Shown here: piece by piece, positions 38,528 through 48,393 of the stretch
Position numbering within the stretch: the stretch's first letter is position 1
How the letters are laid out: the number at the start of each line of letters is the position of its first letter
The notes under the pieces: model-generated
Database searches by the model: none
What the model was told of the DNA's origin: nothing
What the model saw: only the letters and a program-made list of their open reading frames with translations
Made by a program: the position numbers and the translations under genes
Assembly (NCBI GenBank): GCA_026397015.1
Contig: JAPLVR010000006.1
Location: forward strand, 156,081-220,080
Reading direction: 5' to 3'
Origin: Candidatus Iainarchaeum sp.
Lineage (GTDB): Archaea; Iainarchaeota; Iainarchaeia; Iainarchaeales; JAAZKV01
DNA: 64,000 nucleotides

Positions 38528-39088
38528 ATGGCGGCTGCAAGAAGAAGGCTGAAGATTGCTGAATTGGGATGGAAGGTAGAAGCGCTAAAAATCTCCGGTC
38601 TGAACGCGGGAAAAAGAAAGGAAACTTTTCCTGTTAAGCGGAGGGTTGCTGCAGGAAAAAGGCGGCGGGCAATTATTTTTGGAGACCAGAAAACGGTGAA
38701 ACTTATCGAATCGCTTCCGAAAAGGGAGAAGGGTTGGGCGAAAAGGCTCTCATCAAACGACTGGCGGGCCAGAAGGGGCGCAATCTGGGGGCTCTATACC
38801 TGCGTGTCGCCCAATTTCCTGAAAAGCCGCCCGAAATTGGCGCCGAAGGCAATCGCTTTGATGGAACAGATGCTGAAAGACGATGAAGCAGAGGTGAGGC
38901 TGGAAACGGTGGTAAGGCTTGGCTATCTGGATGCAAAACAGAGCGCCGCAAAAGTGAAACCGCTTCTGAAAGATGCAGATTATTTTGTCCGCGGAAATGC
39001 CGAATGGGCGCTCGGAATGTTTGCGCGTAAAAAGGGCGAAAATAGGGTATTGACCCTGGACGAAATCAGAAAAGCCAAAAAGCCCTGA
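38528..39088 (+). CDS. HEAT-repeat-like protein
   Basis: DDEAEVRLETVVRLGYLDAKQSAAKVKPLLKDADYFVRGNAEWALGMF. Confidence 0.6.
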   Translation: MAAARRRLKIAELGWKVEALKISGLNAGKRKETFPVKRRVAAGKRRRAIIFGDQKTVKLIESLPKREKGWAKRLSSNDWRARRGAIWGLYTCVSPNFLKSRPKLAPKAIALMEQMLKDDEAEVRLETVVRLGYLDAKQSAAKVKPLLKDADYFVRGNAEWALGMFARKKGENRVLTLDEIRKAKKP

Positions 39089-39092
39089 AAAA

Positions 39093-39218
39093 TCAGCGCT
39101 TGAAAATTATTTCCAGCAGGACAAAAATAATCGCCAGGGCGACAACGGCTGCGACCATGAGCTCGAAAACGAGCGAACTCATGCTTCCTTTTTCGCCGAA
39201 AATTCTTTTCAAATTCAT
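39093..39218 (-). CDS. Possible 41-aa single-TM small protein
   Basis: MNLKRIFGEKGSMSSLVFELMVAAVVALAIIFVLLEIIFKR. Confidence 0.4.
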   Translation of the reverse strand: MNLKRIFGEKGSMSSLVFELMVAAVVALAIIFVLLEIIFKR

Positions 39219-39292
39219 TACAACCACAAAAGCCCTGCTTGAATTACATTTGGAATTTAATGTTTAAAACCCTTTGGGAACGTAATTTTGGC

Positions 39293-40645
39293 ATGGGACT
39301 CGGGGACGCGCTGAGAAAAGCGATTGACAAGATACAAGGGGCGGGAACAGTCGATAAGGAAGCGGTAAAAGAAGCCGTCAAGGAAATACAAAGGGCGCTA
39401 ATTTCATCAAATGTGGATACGCAAACGGTTTTCGACCTCTCAAAAAAAATCGAGGAAAAAGCATTCGAAGAAATAAAGGGAGAGATGACAAGACGGGAAC
39501 ACATAGTAAAAATAACTTATGATTCGCTTGTAGAAATGCTCGGCGGAAAAGAAACTCCGCAGGCGCCGAAAAAAATTCTTCTTTGCGGATTATTTGGTTC
39601 CGGAAAAACAACCGGCGCTGGAAAACTCGGGCTCTATTACACAAAAAGGGGAAAAAAAGTAGCGGTAATTGCGGGCGATGTTTACAGGCCTGCTGCATAC
39701 GAACAGCTGGAAACGAATGCGAAACAAGCCGGCATAGATTTTTTTGGAATAAAAGGGGAGAAAAATGCGGCGAAAGTGGTGAAAGAAGCGCTGAAAAAAC
39801 TGAAAGGATACGATTTGCTGATTTGCGACAGCGCCGGAAGAAGCGCGCTTGATAATGCGCTCGTAAAAGAAATAAAAGAAATTGACGGCGTATTTGAGGC
39901 GGAAGAAAAATGGCTCGTAATAGGTGCGGATATAGGAAATTTGGCGAAAAAACAGGCGCAGGCATTCCACAACGCGGTTGGAATAAACGGAGTAATAATT
40001 ACGAGAATGGACGGAAGTTCCAAGGGTGGAGGAGCACTGGTTGCGTGCAACGAAACGGGTGCAAGCGTTTACTTCATTTCAACCGGAGAAAAGCTGAATG
40101 ATTTTGAGGCGTTCGATGCGAACAGATATTTATCAAGAATAATGGGATACGGGGATTTGGAAGGCTTATTGGAGAAAGCAAGGGAAGCGGAAATAGAACA
40201 AATGAGCCCTGAACAAATGCTGAGCGGCAACTTTAATTTCAGAATATTTTACGAACAATTGAAAGCGACCAAAAAAATAGGCCCGTTGAACAAAATCGCG
40301 GAAATGCTCGGGCTGAGCGTAAAAATGCCGAAAGAAATGCTTGAAATGGGCGAAGAAAAACTCGAGGGATTCAAAGTAATAATTGATTCGATGACGGAAA
40401 AAGAAAGGCTGGATCCGGAGCTGCTTAGCAGGACACGCGTTGAAAGAATCGCAAAAGGAAGCGGGAAAAAAATCGAAGAAGTGCGGGAACTGGTAAAACA
40501 ATTCAAAACCATGAAAAAAATGTTCAAAAAATTCAAAGGATTTGCGAACGAAAGAACAATGAAAAAAATGGGCGAAAGGGATTTGGCAAAAATGATGCAG
40601 CAGATGCAGGGAAAGAAAGCGATGAAAAAATTCAGGCTTAAATGA
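39293..40645 (+). CDS. srp54: Signal recognition particle protein SRP54
   Basis: GLFGSGKTTGAGKL, DVYRPAAYEQL, DSAGR, TRMDGSSKGGG, C-terminal M domain. Confidence 0.95.
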   Translation: MGLGDALRKAIDKIQGAGTVDKEAVKEAVKEIQRALISSNVDTQTVFDLSKKIEEKAFEEIKGEMTRREHIVKITYDSLVEMLGGKETPQAPKKILLCGLFGSGKTTGAGKLGLYYTKRGKKVAVIAGDVYRPAAYEQLETNAKQAGIDFFGIKGEKNAAKVVKEALKKLKGYDLLICDSAGRSALDNALVKEIKEIDGVFEAEEKWLVIGADIGNLAKKQAQAFHNAVGINGVIITRMDGSSKGGGALVACNETGASVYFISTGEKLNDFEAFDANRYLSRIMGYGDLEGLLEKAREAEIEQMSPEQMLSGNFNFRIFYEQLKATKKIGPLNKIAEMLGLSVKMPKEMLEMGEEKLEGFKVIIDSMTEKERLDPELLSRTRVERIAKGSGKKIEEVRELVKQFKTMKKMFKKFKGFANERTMKKMGERDLAKMMQQMQGKKAMKKFRLK

Positions 40646-40823
40646 AAGGATTATTAACCACTTAACGTGGAACATGTGCCCGAAAAGAGAAAAAAATGCT
40701 TGTCAAAAAAAGGGCCGAGATTAGAAAACCGAAGAGGTTTCGATACCTTTAAATAACAAAAATACCTTCTTCTAGAAGAGAAGCGGTGATGTGAATCACT
40801 GCAAGGCAAAGGGGGGAGAAAAC

Positions 40824-41528
40824 ATGCTTGGAAAAATATTTAATTTCTTTTTTAATCCAGAAACAGAGGTTGCAGGTGAAATAAAAAACGCAAACATCTT
40901 GCGCGGAATAAAGAATTACAACATAATGCCACTAATTTTTGCAATATTGATAGGCATAGTGGTAAGCGCCTTTGCTGTAACGATAGGGCCTGCTATCCTG
41001 TCAAACCCATTACTGAATTCGAATCCCGCAGTGCCGATGCTACTGTCTATCGGAACGCTCGCAATAGTGATTTTGCCAATATTGTCACTAATATTAGTAA
41101 CTGTTATCACACTGATCGGAGGTTTGTTAATCTGGGCATCAACAAAAATTCTCGGCGGAAAAGCGACATTCACCCAAATATACTACGTCTCGTCAGTGCT
41201 TGCCATCGCATATGTAATAATCGCAGGAATCCCGTTTATTATAGGCACTATCATGCAGAACATGCCGCTCTTGGCATTAATTTTCCCATCAATGACAACT
41301 GTCCTACAAATAGTGTCAATAGCTTCATTAATTTTCCTGATACCCGCATACGCAATAATGACTTATTTCGGGTATGCCAGTTGGTTAATCTTAAAGCGCC
41401 TAACCGGACTGAGCAATAAAAAACTAATCATTTCAACAATCATTACCATAATACTTGCAATTATTTTGATTATTATCATCGGTGCATTGATTGTATTGAT
41501 GGCTAGTGCAGCAACCGCCGGCAGATAA
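40824..41528 (+). CDS. Yip1-family membrane protein
   Basis: MLGKIFNFFFNPETE plus five hydrophobic segments, TFTQIYYVSSVLAIAYV. Confidence 0.7.
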   Translation: MLGKIFNFFFNPETEVAGEIKNANILRGIKNYNIMPLIFAILIGIVVSAFAVTIGPAILSNPLLNSNPAVPMLLSIGTLAIVILPILSLILVTVITLIGGLLIWASTKILGGKATFTQIYYVSSVLAIAYVIIAGIPFIIGTIMQNMPLLALIFPSMTTVLQIVSIASLIFLIPAYAIMTYFGYASWLILKRLTGLSNKKLIISTIITIILAIILIIIIGALIVLMASAATAGR

Positions 41529-41549
41529 ACCAAAAAAAATTTTCTTTTT

Positions 41550-42062
41550 TTATTTTCTTATTCGCCTCGGCCGTGCCGGCTTAATTTGCGACAAAACACG
41601 TTTTTTTAAAAACCTGCCCCTGTTTCTGCTGAACCTATAACCTGACATCGGGATATGCGCTCTTCTAAAATTAACGTTGTGGTGCTTGAATATGCGCTTC
41701 AATTTTTCTGAAGCGGCAACAAAAGTTATTTCTTTCCCGAAATTTTTCTGTGCATTAACCCATGCATTGAAATTTTCCCAAACTTTTGAAAATTCTTTTT
41801 GGGAAAGCGGTTTGCTGAGAGTAAAACCGGCATAACCGACAACATTTGCCTTATAGTTTATGCCTGCAATTATTCCTACTTCTGCCCTCTTTATCAGCAT
41901 CAAATCCGAAAGAATTTCGAGGTCATCACCGGAAGGCATCATGTACGGGGATCTTTCCCTTCCGATTGGAAGATGGGTGTGAATGAAGTAATGCGACTTC
42001 GGAAAAACCCTTAGGCTTGGAAGCGCAAAAGAATCAATCGCGCTTCCGGCCAATCTTACCAA
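41550..42062 (-). CDS. JAB/MPN-like (JAMM-type) predicted metallo-isopeptidase
   Basis: HYFIHTHLPIGRERSPYMMPSGDDLEIL resembles HxH...PSxxD; TTG start. Confidence 0.5.
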   Translation of the reverse strand: MVRLAGSAIDSFALPSLRVFPKSHYFIHTHLPIGRERSPYMMPSGDDLEILSDLMLIKRAEVGIIAGINYKANVVGYAGFTLSKPLSQKEFSKVWENFNAWVNAQKNFGKEITFVAASEKLKRIFKHHNVNFRRAHIPMSGYRFSRNRGRFLKKRVLSQIKPARPRRIRK

Positions 42063-42169
42063 TTGAAGTTTTTTTTATGAAGTTTTTCGGCAGACCAAAC
42101 TTTTTCGCCCTTCATTAAGCCCGGTGTTTGTTCGATTTGCATATGAACGGGAATTTTCTTTTCAGCCAT
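42056..42169 (-). CDS. Possible 37-aa small protein overlapping the JAB-like gene
   Basis: MAEKKIPVHMQIEQTPGLMKGEKVWSAEKLHKKNFNW. Confidence 0.35.
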   Translation of the reverse strand: MAEKKIPVHMQIEQTPGLMKGEKVWSAEKLHKKNFNW

Positions 42170-42237
42170 ATAATCGCACAGGTATTAGCGTCAGTTGGAA
42201 TTAATATTACTTTTCCTGCTTAATTTTTTAGATTTAA

Positions 42238-43053
42238 ATGATTCAACTGGTTCAAAGCGGGGCCTTGCTTATCGGAACACTTGCCGGCGCCATAACGGAC
42301 GCGAAAAGCGGCTACATTTACGACTGGATAACTGTTCCGATGATTTTATTTGGCGCCTTGATAAGCATATTTTTTGGGCAATGGAACAACCTTCTTGTCG
42401 GTGCAGCGGTTTTCGCCGCGCTCTATATTTCTTACTGGCTTGGGAAAATAGGCGGGGGGGATGTGAAAATATTTACTGCGATTGCGCTGCTGAATCCATT
42501 CAATAATTACGGATTTTTTTTCGGGGCAGCATTCTTCGCGGCAATGAGCTCAATCGTGTTCTATTCGGTTTATTACACGCTAAAATACTCGAAAAAAGGG
42601 GTTGATTTTGAGGAAAATAAAGAAGGAATAGTACAGGCGATTTTGTTGGGAATATTTCTGGCGGCGTATTTTGTTGCCGCAATTAAATTCGGGCTTTTTG
42701 GAAAAACCGTCGTTTTCATGCTTGGATTCCCGCTCTTTTGCGGACTTATTTTCTTCGCCCTGCAAAAAGGAATAAAAAAAAATTTCTTCCGAAAAAAAGT
42801 TCCATTAAAAAATTTGGAAGAGGACGAAATAATTTCAACCGAAGGAAATTCCGAAAAGATTTTGAAAATCTTTATGGTAAAGGGAGTGATGAAAAAGGGC
42901 GTAATCGGGGAAAAAGAAATTGCAAAATTAAAAAAAATGAAAATCAAAAACATTTACGTTCTGAGGGGGTTGCCGCCTTTCGGACCATTTATTTTTGCAG
43001 GAGTTGCAATTGCGCTCCTAGCGCCGGATTTCTTCACGCTTTTATCCGCCTGA
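42238..43053 (+). CDS. Type IV prepilin/preflagellin peptidase (A24 family)
   Basis: GAITDAKSGYIYDWITVPMI and GKIGGGDVKIFTAIA aspartates. Confidence 0.88.
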   Translation: MIQLVQSGALLIGTLAGAITDAKSGYIYDWITVPMILFGALISIFFGQWNNLLVGAAVFAALYISYWLGKIGGGDVKIFTAIALLNPFNNYGFFFGAAFFAAMSSIVFYSVYYTLKYSKKGVDFEENKEGIVQAILLGIFLAAYFVAAIKFGLFGKTVVFMLGFPLFCGLIFFALQKGIKKNFFRKKVPLKNLEEDEIISTEGNSEKILKIFMVKGVMKKGVIGEKEIAKLKKMKIKNIYVLRGLPPFGPFIFAGVAIALLAPDFFTLLSA

Positions 43054-43126
43054 AAAAATCATGAAAAAAAGGCAAAAAAGAGAAGCAACAGCATTAATTT
43101 AAAACAACTTAAACTATTTTATCCTT

Positions 43127-44014
43127 ATGAGAATTCTTGTAACCGGATCAAGCGGCATGGTCGGAAGGTTCCTTGTGGCGGAACTCAAAAACAGAAAACA
43201 CTCTGTGAAGGAATTTGACGCCACGAACGGGCACGATGTTCTGGACATGGAAGAGGTTCAGAAGGCGGTAAAAGGCGCAGACGCCGTTTTTCACCTTGCG
43301 GCGGTTATTGAAAATGAAAATCCAAAACTTTGGGAAGTGAATGTAAAGGGAACGGAAAATTTAATCGGGGCGGCAATAAAGGCGAAAGTGCGAAAATTTG
43401 TTTTACTGAGCTCGACGGGGGTTTATGGATTTACAAAAAAAACGGTGGACGAGAAAAGCCCGCTAAATCCGGAAAACAAATACGAAGAAAGCAAACTGGC
43501 CGCAGAACGGGCTGTTTTTTTGCATAAAAACGAAATTGATGCTTTTGTAGTTAGAAGCGCGATGATACTTGGGCCGAACAAATACTGGGCAAAAATGTTC
43601 AAGATGATAAGAAAAAAAATGCCCCTGCCCTGTGACGGAAAAAATTCTTTCCAGGTAATTCACGTGAAGGATGTTGCAAACGGCCTCATAGCTGCAATGC
43701 AAAAAGGAAAAAGCGGGGAAATTTACCTCCTCGGAGGCGACGAAAAAATAACGCTGAATGAGTTCTGCGAAATTGTTCAGGAAAAATTCGGGCTGAAAAA
43801 AGGAATGAAGCACATTCCTGAAATCATTGCCCTAATAATTGGAAAAATTTTGAGAATAGATGTTTTGACGCGGGAAAACATAGGGCATATTTCAAGGGAA
43901 AAAAACTATTCTCTCGCGAAAATAAAAAAGATTGGCTGGAAACCGAAAGCGGCAATGAAAAAAAGAATCTGGGAAACGATTGAAGAGCTGAAAGAAGAAC
44001 TTCTTCTGGAATAA
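43127..44014 (+). CDS. NAD-dependent epimerase/dehydratase (SDR)
   Basis: ILVTGSSGMVGRFLV, VFHLAAVIE, YEESKLAAERAV. Confidence 0.92.
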   Translation: MRILVTGSSGMVGRFLVAELKNRKHSVKEFDATNGHDVLDMEEVQKAVKGADAVFHLAAVIENENPKLWEVNVKGTENLIGAAIKAKVRKFVLLSSTGVYGFTKKTVDEKSPLNPENKYEESKLAAERAVFLHKNEIDAFVVRSAMILGPNKYWAKMFKMIRKKMPLPCDGKNSFQVIHVKDVANGLIAAMQKGKSGEIYLLGGDEKITLNEFCEIVQEKFGLKKGMKHIPEIIALIIGKILRIDVLTRENIGHISREKNYSLAKIKKIGWKPKAAMKKRIWETIEELKEELLLE

Positions 44015-44035
44015 ATTTTGTGTGGGCAAAAAAAA

Positions 44036-44812
44036 CTATTGCTTCGCCTTCGCTCCGCGCCTAACGGCCGAAACCATTTTTTTCAGGCGTGATTCAATTT
44101 CTTTGCCAGATTTCGCGCTTTCAATCGCGGAGCCTACCTGAACGACATCTGCGCCTGAAAAAATGCAGTCGTAGGCAAATCTCGGAGTCCGCACGCCGCC
44201 CGCAATAAGCAAAGGAATCTCAATAGATTTTTTGGTATAGGAAATCATTTCTTTCGGAACCGGCTGCGGAGCGCCGCCGCCGGACTCCAAAATAACGAGC
44301 TTCGAACCCATGTACTCGCCGGCGAGCGCGTTCGCAGCGGCAAGATAAGGGAGATTTCGCGGAATCAACTGGGCGCGGCCCATAAAGCCGACCGCCCTTC
44401 CCGGCTTAACGATAATATAAGAAGTCGGAATAACTTCAATGCCCATTCGCTTTATTGGAAAAGACGCGACTGTTTGTGCGCCTGAAATATAATAAGGGTC
44501 GTTGCTGTTCATCATCGTCATAAAATAAACTGCGTCCGCGAACTCGGAGAGCGTTGCAACGTTTCCGGGAAACAAAATAACGGGAAGGGAAGAACTGCGC
44601 TTCATCTCCAAAATAGTGTCGTCAAGAAGCTTTCCCTGTGCGCCGAGGGAACCGCCGACGGCAATTGCGTTTGCGCCCGCTTTCTCCGCTATTTTGGCAA
44701 TTTTTCCTGCCTGTTCAGGGGCCTGGTTGGGGGGATCAACAACCAAAAAGAGCTGTCCCGCTTCCTCTTTTAACTGTGCAATCAATTTTGAATACACTTT
44801 TCCAGGTTTCAT
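44036..44812 (-). CDS. Geranylgeranylglyceryl phosphate synthase (PcrB-like)
   Basis: ANAIAVGGSLGAQGKLLDDTI, VILFPGNVATLSEFADAVYFMTMMNS, LLIAGGVRTPRFAYDCIFSGADVVQVGSAIE. Confidence 0.9.
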   Translation of the reverse strand: MKPGKVYSKLIAQLKEEAGQLFLVVDPPNQAPEQAGKIAKIAEKAGANAIAVGGSLGAQGKLLDDTILEMKRSSSLPVILFPGNVATLSEFADAVYFMTMMNSNDPYYISGAQTVASFPIKRMGIEVIPTSYIIVKPGRAVGFMGRAQLIPRNLPYLAAANALAGEYMGSKLVILESGGGAPQPVPKEMISYTKKSIEIPLLIAGGVRTPRFAYDCIFSGADVVQVGSAIESAKSGKEIESRLKKMVSAVRRGAKAKQ

Positions 44813-44922
44813 AAGCTTCACTATTGCCCCAAATACAGCTGCAAATATTCTGGGAAAATGGGTATAAAAAGGAATTGTTTTTTTGGAAAAGCAAAATACA
44901 AATATGCTGATTTTGCCAAATT

Positions 44923-45708
44923 TCAGTACGCCCATTCCGCCCACTCAGGCAACACGATATCGAGCAAAAAAATAGTGTTTGATTTTGGATGATACGCACA
45001 ATTTTCACCGCGTATATCGCCGACGCGTCCCCTAGTCTTCTTATGCAAAAGGTCATTAAGTTTGTCAATAACTTCTATCTGTTTTTTGTACTTCCTGCTG
45101 TAATCCCCAAAGTAAACAAATTCGCCTTTTTTTAAAAAATCTGTCACCATCCAAAGAGGATTATCGTCCACAAAAATATTCTTCCTCACCCGTACTTCCC
45201 TGTCCGAAAGCTCCTTCTCGTAAATCAAGTGCGGTTTCAACAACCTTATGTTAAATCCGCTGATACGATTGTGATGGACAGCCAAATATTTTTCAACCGG
45301 CCCGATTGCATGCAACCACATTTCCGCGTCCTCCGCATTTGTGCGCTTTACAAAAAATTCTTTTCCGCGAAAAGTGACCTTTAAGCGAATGGTTCCGTGC
45401 CATGTTTTCCAACCGGTCCCCCTGCCGCCGGTTCTTGCCTTTTGAATTGTTATTCCACTTTTTCTATCAACTACCGGCTTCCCGGAATTGAGAAGCTTGA
45501 GATTATCTTCAATTAATTTGTAAGTTGGAATAAGAACTCTGCGGTTTCTTCCAACAAACCGCTTAAATTCCGGCGAATATGCCAAGTAGGCAAAAGTCAT
45601 TCTTTGACGCCCTGCTCCCTTGAATCTGATTTTTGTAACCCTTTGTTTCGCCAGAAAAGGCTTTGAATAATCGGCCAACTGCCTTCTTGAAATTTTTTTA
45701 AGCACCAT
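44923..45708 (-). CDS. Uncharacterised protein, paralog of 21697-22428
   Basis: LAYSPEFKRFVGRNRRVLIPTYKLIEDNLK...KEFFVKRT...MVTDFLKKGEFVYF...GDIRGENCAYHPKSNTIFLLDI. Confidence 0.6.
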   Translation of the reverse strand: MVLKKISRRQLADYSKPFLAKQRVTKIRFKGAGRQRMTFAYLAYSPEFKRFVGRNRRVLIPTYKLIEDNLKLLNSGKPVVDRKSGITIQKARTGGRGTGWKTWHGTIRLKVTFRGKEFFVKRTNAEDAEMWLHAIGPVEKYLAVHHNRISGFNIRLLKPHLIYEKELSDREVRVRKNIFVDDNPLWMVTDFLKKGEFVYFGDYSRKYKKQIEVIDKLNDLLHKKTRGRVGDIRGENCAYHPKSNTIFLLDIVLPEWAEWAY

Positions 45709-45801
45709 GCACACAAATCAGTTTTTGTTGCTTTTAATTCTTCCTTTCCTTACATCAACAATAAAAATTGTTGTGGGTTTCAATAGAATGCCGTGTGTTG
45801 A

Positions 45802-47058
45802 ATGAAAGAAGAGCCTACTGAAAAAATTGTTTCCGAAATCGCGAAAAAAAGCGGAAAAAGCGAAATTGAAGTAAGCAGGCTCATCGCAGAAAAGGTGGAA
45901 AAATTTTCAGGACTGTTGACGGAACAGGGCGCCGCCTACATGGTGGGAAAAGCACTCGGCGTTGGCGGAAAAGCGGCGGAATACTCCCTTATTTCAGAAT
46001 TGGAAGAGGGGATGCGCGGAGCGGAATTAAGGGGCGAAGTCAAAGCGGTTTTTCCGGCAAAAGAATTTGATAAGGGCGGAAAGAAAGGAAAAGTGCAGTC
46101 AATAATAATTGAGGATGAAAGCGGGGAAATAAGACTGAGCCTCTGGAACGACCAGGTTGACAAATATAAACTAACAAAAGGAAGCCGAGTGGAAATAACA
46201 AATGCCATAATCTCAACCTACAACGAAAAAAAACAATTAAGCCTGGGCTTCAACGGAACCATTACAGTTACAAAAAAAGCGGAGGAAAAATTTGAAAAAC
46301 TCGCGAATTTAAGAGGCGGGTTAAGTTCTGTTAATGTCGCGGGAAAACTGCTTAGAAGGTTTCCTGCAAAAGAATTTTCCTCGGGAGAAAGAAGAGGGAA
46401 GCTCTGCAACTTCCAGTTAGGAGATGAAACGGCTATTTTAAGGGCGACCGCGTGGAATGAAAAGGCGGATGAAATCGAAAAATACAACGAAGGGGAAAAC
46501 ATTGAAATCATAAACGGATACACAAAGGACGGGATGTTCGGCGTAGAACTGCACCTCGGTTACAGCGTGGAAATCAGGGTGAGCGGCATGCAAATGCCCG
46601 GGATAAAGGAAATTTTAAAAGAAGCGATTCCTGAAAAAAAAATAAACGAACTGGTGGACAATGAAAATTCATCAATAAGCGGAAAAATTTCAGAAATTTC
46701 ACGCGGAAACCTAAGGTACCTGATTTGCGGCAAATGCGGGAAAAAAATAAAGAAAATGGAAAACGGGGTTGTGTGCGAATCGTGCGGCGAGGTCGAGCCC
46801 AAAAGCAGGGCAATAATTTCAATCATTCTTGAGGACGAAACGGGAAAAATAAAAGTGACCCTTTTCGGCGAGGACGCGCTGAAAATATTTGGGATAACAC
46901 AGCAGCAATTCGAAAAGGAACTCGCCGAAAAAGAAGCGGAAACAATCTGCGAAGAGCTGAACGAAAAACTTGCGGGAGAAAGGATAGGCGCTTACGGTTA
47001 TACCAAAGAAAATTCATTCAGCGGCGAAAGGGAATTCATGGTAAAAGCACTTCTTTAA
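45802..47058 (+). CDS. rpa: RPA-like ssDNA-binding protein (OB folds and zinc finger)
   Basis: IIIEDESGEIRLSLWNDQVDKY, LCNFQLGDETAILRATAWNEKAD, CGKCGKKIKKMENGVVCESCGE. Confidence 0.9.
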   Translation: MKEEPTEKIVSEIAKKSGKSEIEVSRLIAEKVEKFSGLLTEQGAAYMVGKALGVGGKAAEYSLISELEEGMRGAELRGEVKAVFPAKEFDKGGKKGKVQSIIIEDESGEIRLSLWNDQVDKYKLTKGSRVEITNAIISTYNEKKQLSLGFNGTITVTKKAEEKFEKLANLRGGLSSVNVAGKLLRRFPAKEFSSGERRGKLCNFQLGDETAILRATAWNEKADEIEKYNEGENIEIINGYTKDGMFGVELHLGYSVEIRVSGMQMPGIKEILKEAIPEKKINELVDNENSSISGKISEISRGNLRYLICGKCGKKIKKMENGVVCESCGEVEPKSRAIISIILEDETGKIKVTLFGEDALKIFGITQQQFEKELAEKEAETICEELNEKLAGERIGAYGYTKENSFSGEREFMVKALL

Positions 47059-47090
47059 TTGATTCATAAAAAAATAAAATCAGCCCCAAT

Positions 47091-47123
47091 CACCGGCACG
47101 AAAGCTGGAAAGCATTTAAAAAC
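47091..47123 (+). repeat. Copy f of the CACCGGCACG element (divergent)
   Basis: CACCGGCACGAAAGCTGGAAAGCATTTAAAAAC. Confidence 0.4.
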
Positions 47124-47166
47124 TCTTGAAACACAATAATAACAGTTCAAGCAAAGGGCTGATGGC

Positions 47167-48156
47167 ATGCCAAACCAAAAACCCAAAAAGCTGAACCGAG
47201 GTGAAAAAATGGCGAAAAAAATTGAAAGCATCACTGATTTGCCGGGAGTAGGGGACATTGCGGCAAAGAAACTTGCCGAAGCAGGGTACAAATCATTAGA
47301 GGCGATAGCGGTATCAAGCCCGATGGAACTAAAAGAAATAGCAGGGCTGGGGGACGGAACCGCGGAAAAGGCGATAAAAGCGGCAAGAGATGCGTTGGAA
47401 ATGGGTTTTCAGACGGCAGACATATTGGCTGAAAAGAGAAAACAAGTTGGAAGGCTTACCACAGGATCAAAAGAATTAGACTCCCTTATCGGCGGCGGAA
47501 TAGAAACGCAAAGCATTACCGAAGTTTATGGAAAAATGGCATCCGGAAAAAGCCAATGGTGCTTTCAGACAGCGGTAACGGTGCAACTGTCAAAAGAACA
47601 GGGCGGTCTTGGAGGGGGCTGCTTGTACATTGATTCTGAAAATTCGTTCAGACCGGAAAGAGTAATACAAGTCGCAAAAAAGTTGGGGCTTGACACGGAT
47701 GCTGTTCTAAAAAATATTTTGGTTGCACGCGCATATAATGCGGACCATCAAATGCTTCTGGCGGAAAAAGCCGGAGAAATGGTAAAAGAAAACAACATCA
47801 AACTCGTAATAGTTGATTCGCTCACCGCACAATTCAGGGCGGAATATGTTGGGAGAGGAACGCTCGCAGAAAGGCAGCAAAAATTGAACAAACACATGCG
47901 AGTGCTGCAAAAACTGGCGGAAATGAACAATATCGCGCTTCTGGTAACGAACCAAGTAATAGAAAATCCGGCAATTTTATTCGGAGACCCAACATCGCCT
48001 GTTGGAGGAAATATTGTTGGGCACGCAAGCAAAACAAGGCTCTATTTGAGAAAGAGCAAGGACGACAAGAGAGTCGCAAAACTCATCGATTCACCGTCTT
48101 TGCCTGATGGGGAAGCGATTTATAGGATAACGGAAAACGGGATAGAGGACCTATAA
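47167..48156 (+). CDS. radA: DNA repair and recombination protein RadA
   Basis: HhH N-terminus, EVYGKMASGKSQWCFQTAV, LLVTNQVIENPAILFGDPTSPVGGNIVGHASKTRLYLRK; start may be 47209. Confidence 0.95.
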   Translation: MPNQKPKKLNRGEKMAKKIESITDLPGVGDIAAKKLAEAGYKSLEAIAVSSPMELKEIAGLGDGTAEKAIKAARDALEMGFQTADILAEKRKQVGRLTTGSKELDSLIGGGIETQSITEVYGKMASGKSQWCFQTAVTVQLSKEQGGLGGGCLYIDSENSFRPERVIQVAKKLGLDTDAVLKNILVARAYNADHQMLLAEKAGEMVKENNIKLVIVDSLTAQFRAEYVGRGTLAERQQKLNKHMRVLQKLAEMNNIALLVTNQVIENPAILFGDPTSPVGGNIVGHASKTRLYLRKSKDDKRVAKLIDSPSLPDGEAIYRITENGIEDL

Positions 48157-48294
48157 AACCTTAAAAAATTGGCCAAAAAGCCAGAGAAACAAAAGGGCAA
48201 AAGGGGGCCAAAAGAAGGAAAAAAGGCTGAAAGAAGGCAAAGTAGCGAAAAAATAGGAATGGTTTAAAAGGAGTTTTTGGGGGAAATAATTAAT

Positions 48295-48387
48295 ATGGAA
48301 AAAGAAGATGTGGGAGAGGCAAAGGAGAAATACGAAGAATTTTGCATCATGAATGGGCAGGAGTTCGTTCAGACGGACGCGTCGTAA
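48295..48387 (+). CDS. Possible 30-aa acidic microprotein
   Basis: MEKEDVGEAKEKYEEFCIMNGQEFVQTDAS. Confidence 0.25.
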   Translation: MEKEDVGEAKEKYEEFCIMNGQEFVQTDAS

Positions 48388-48393
48388 AAAAAA

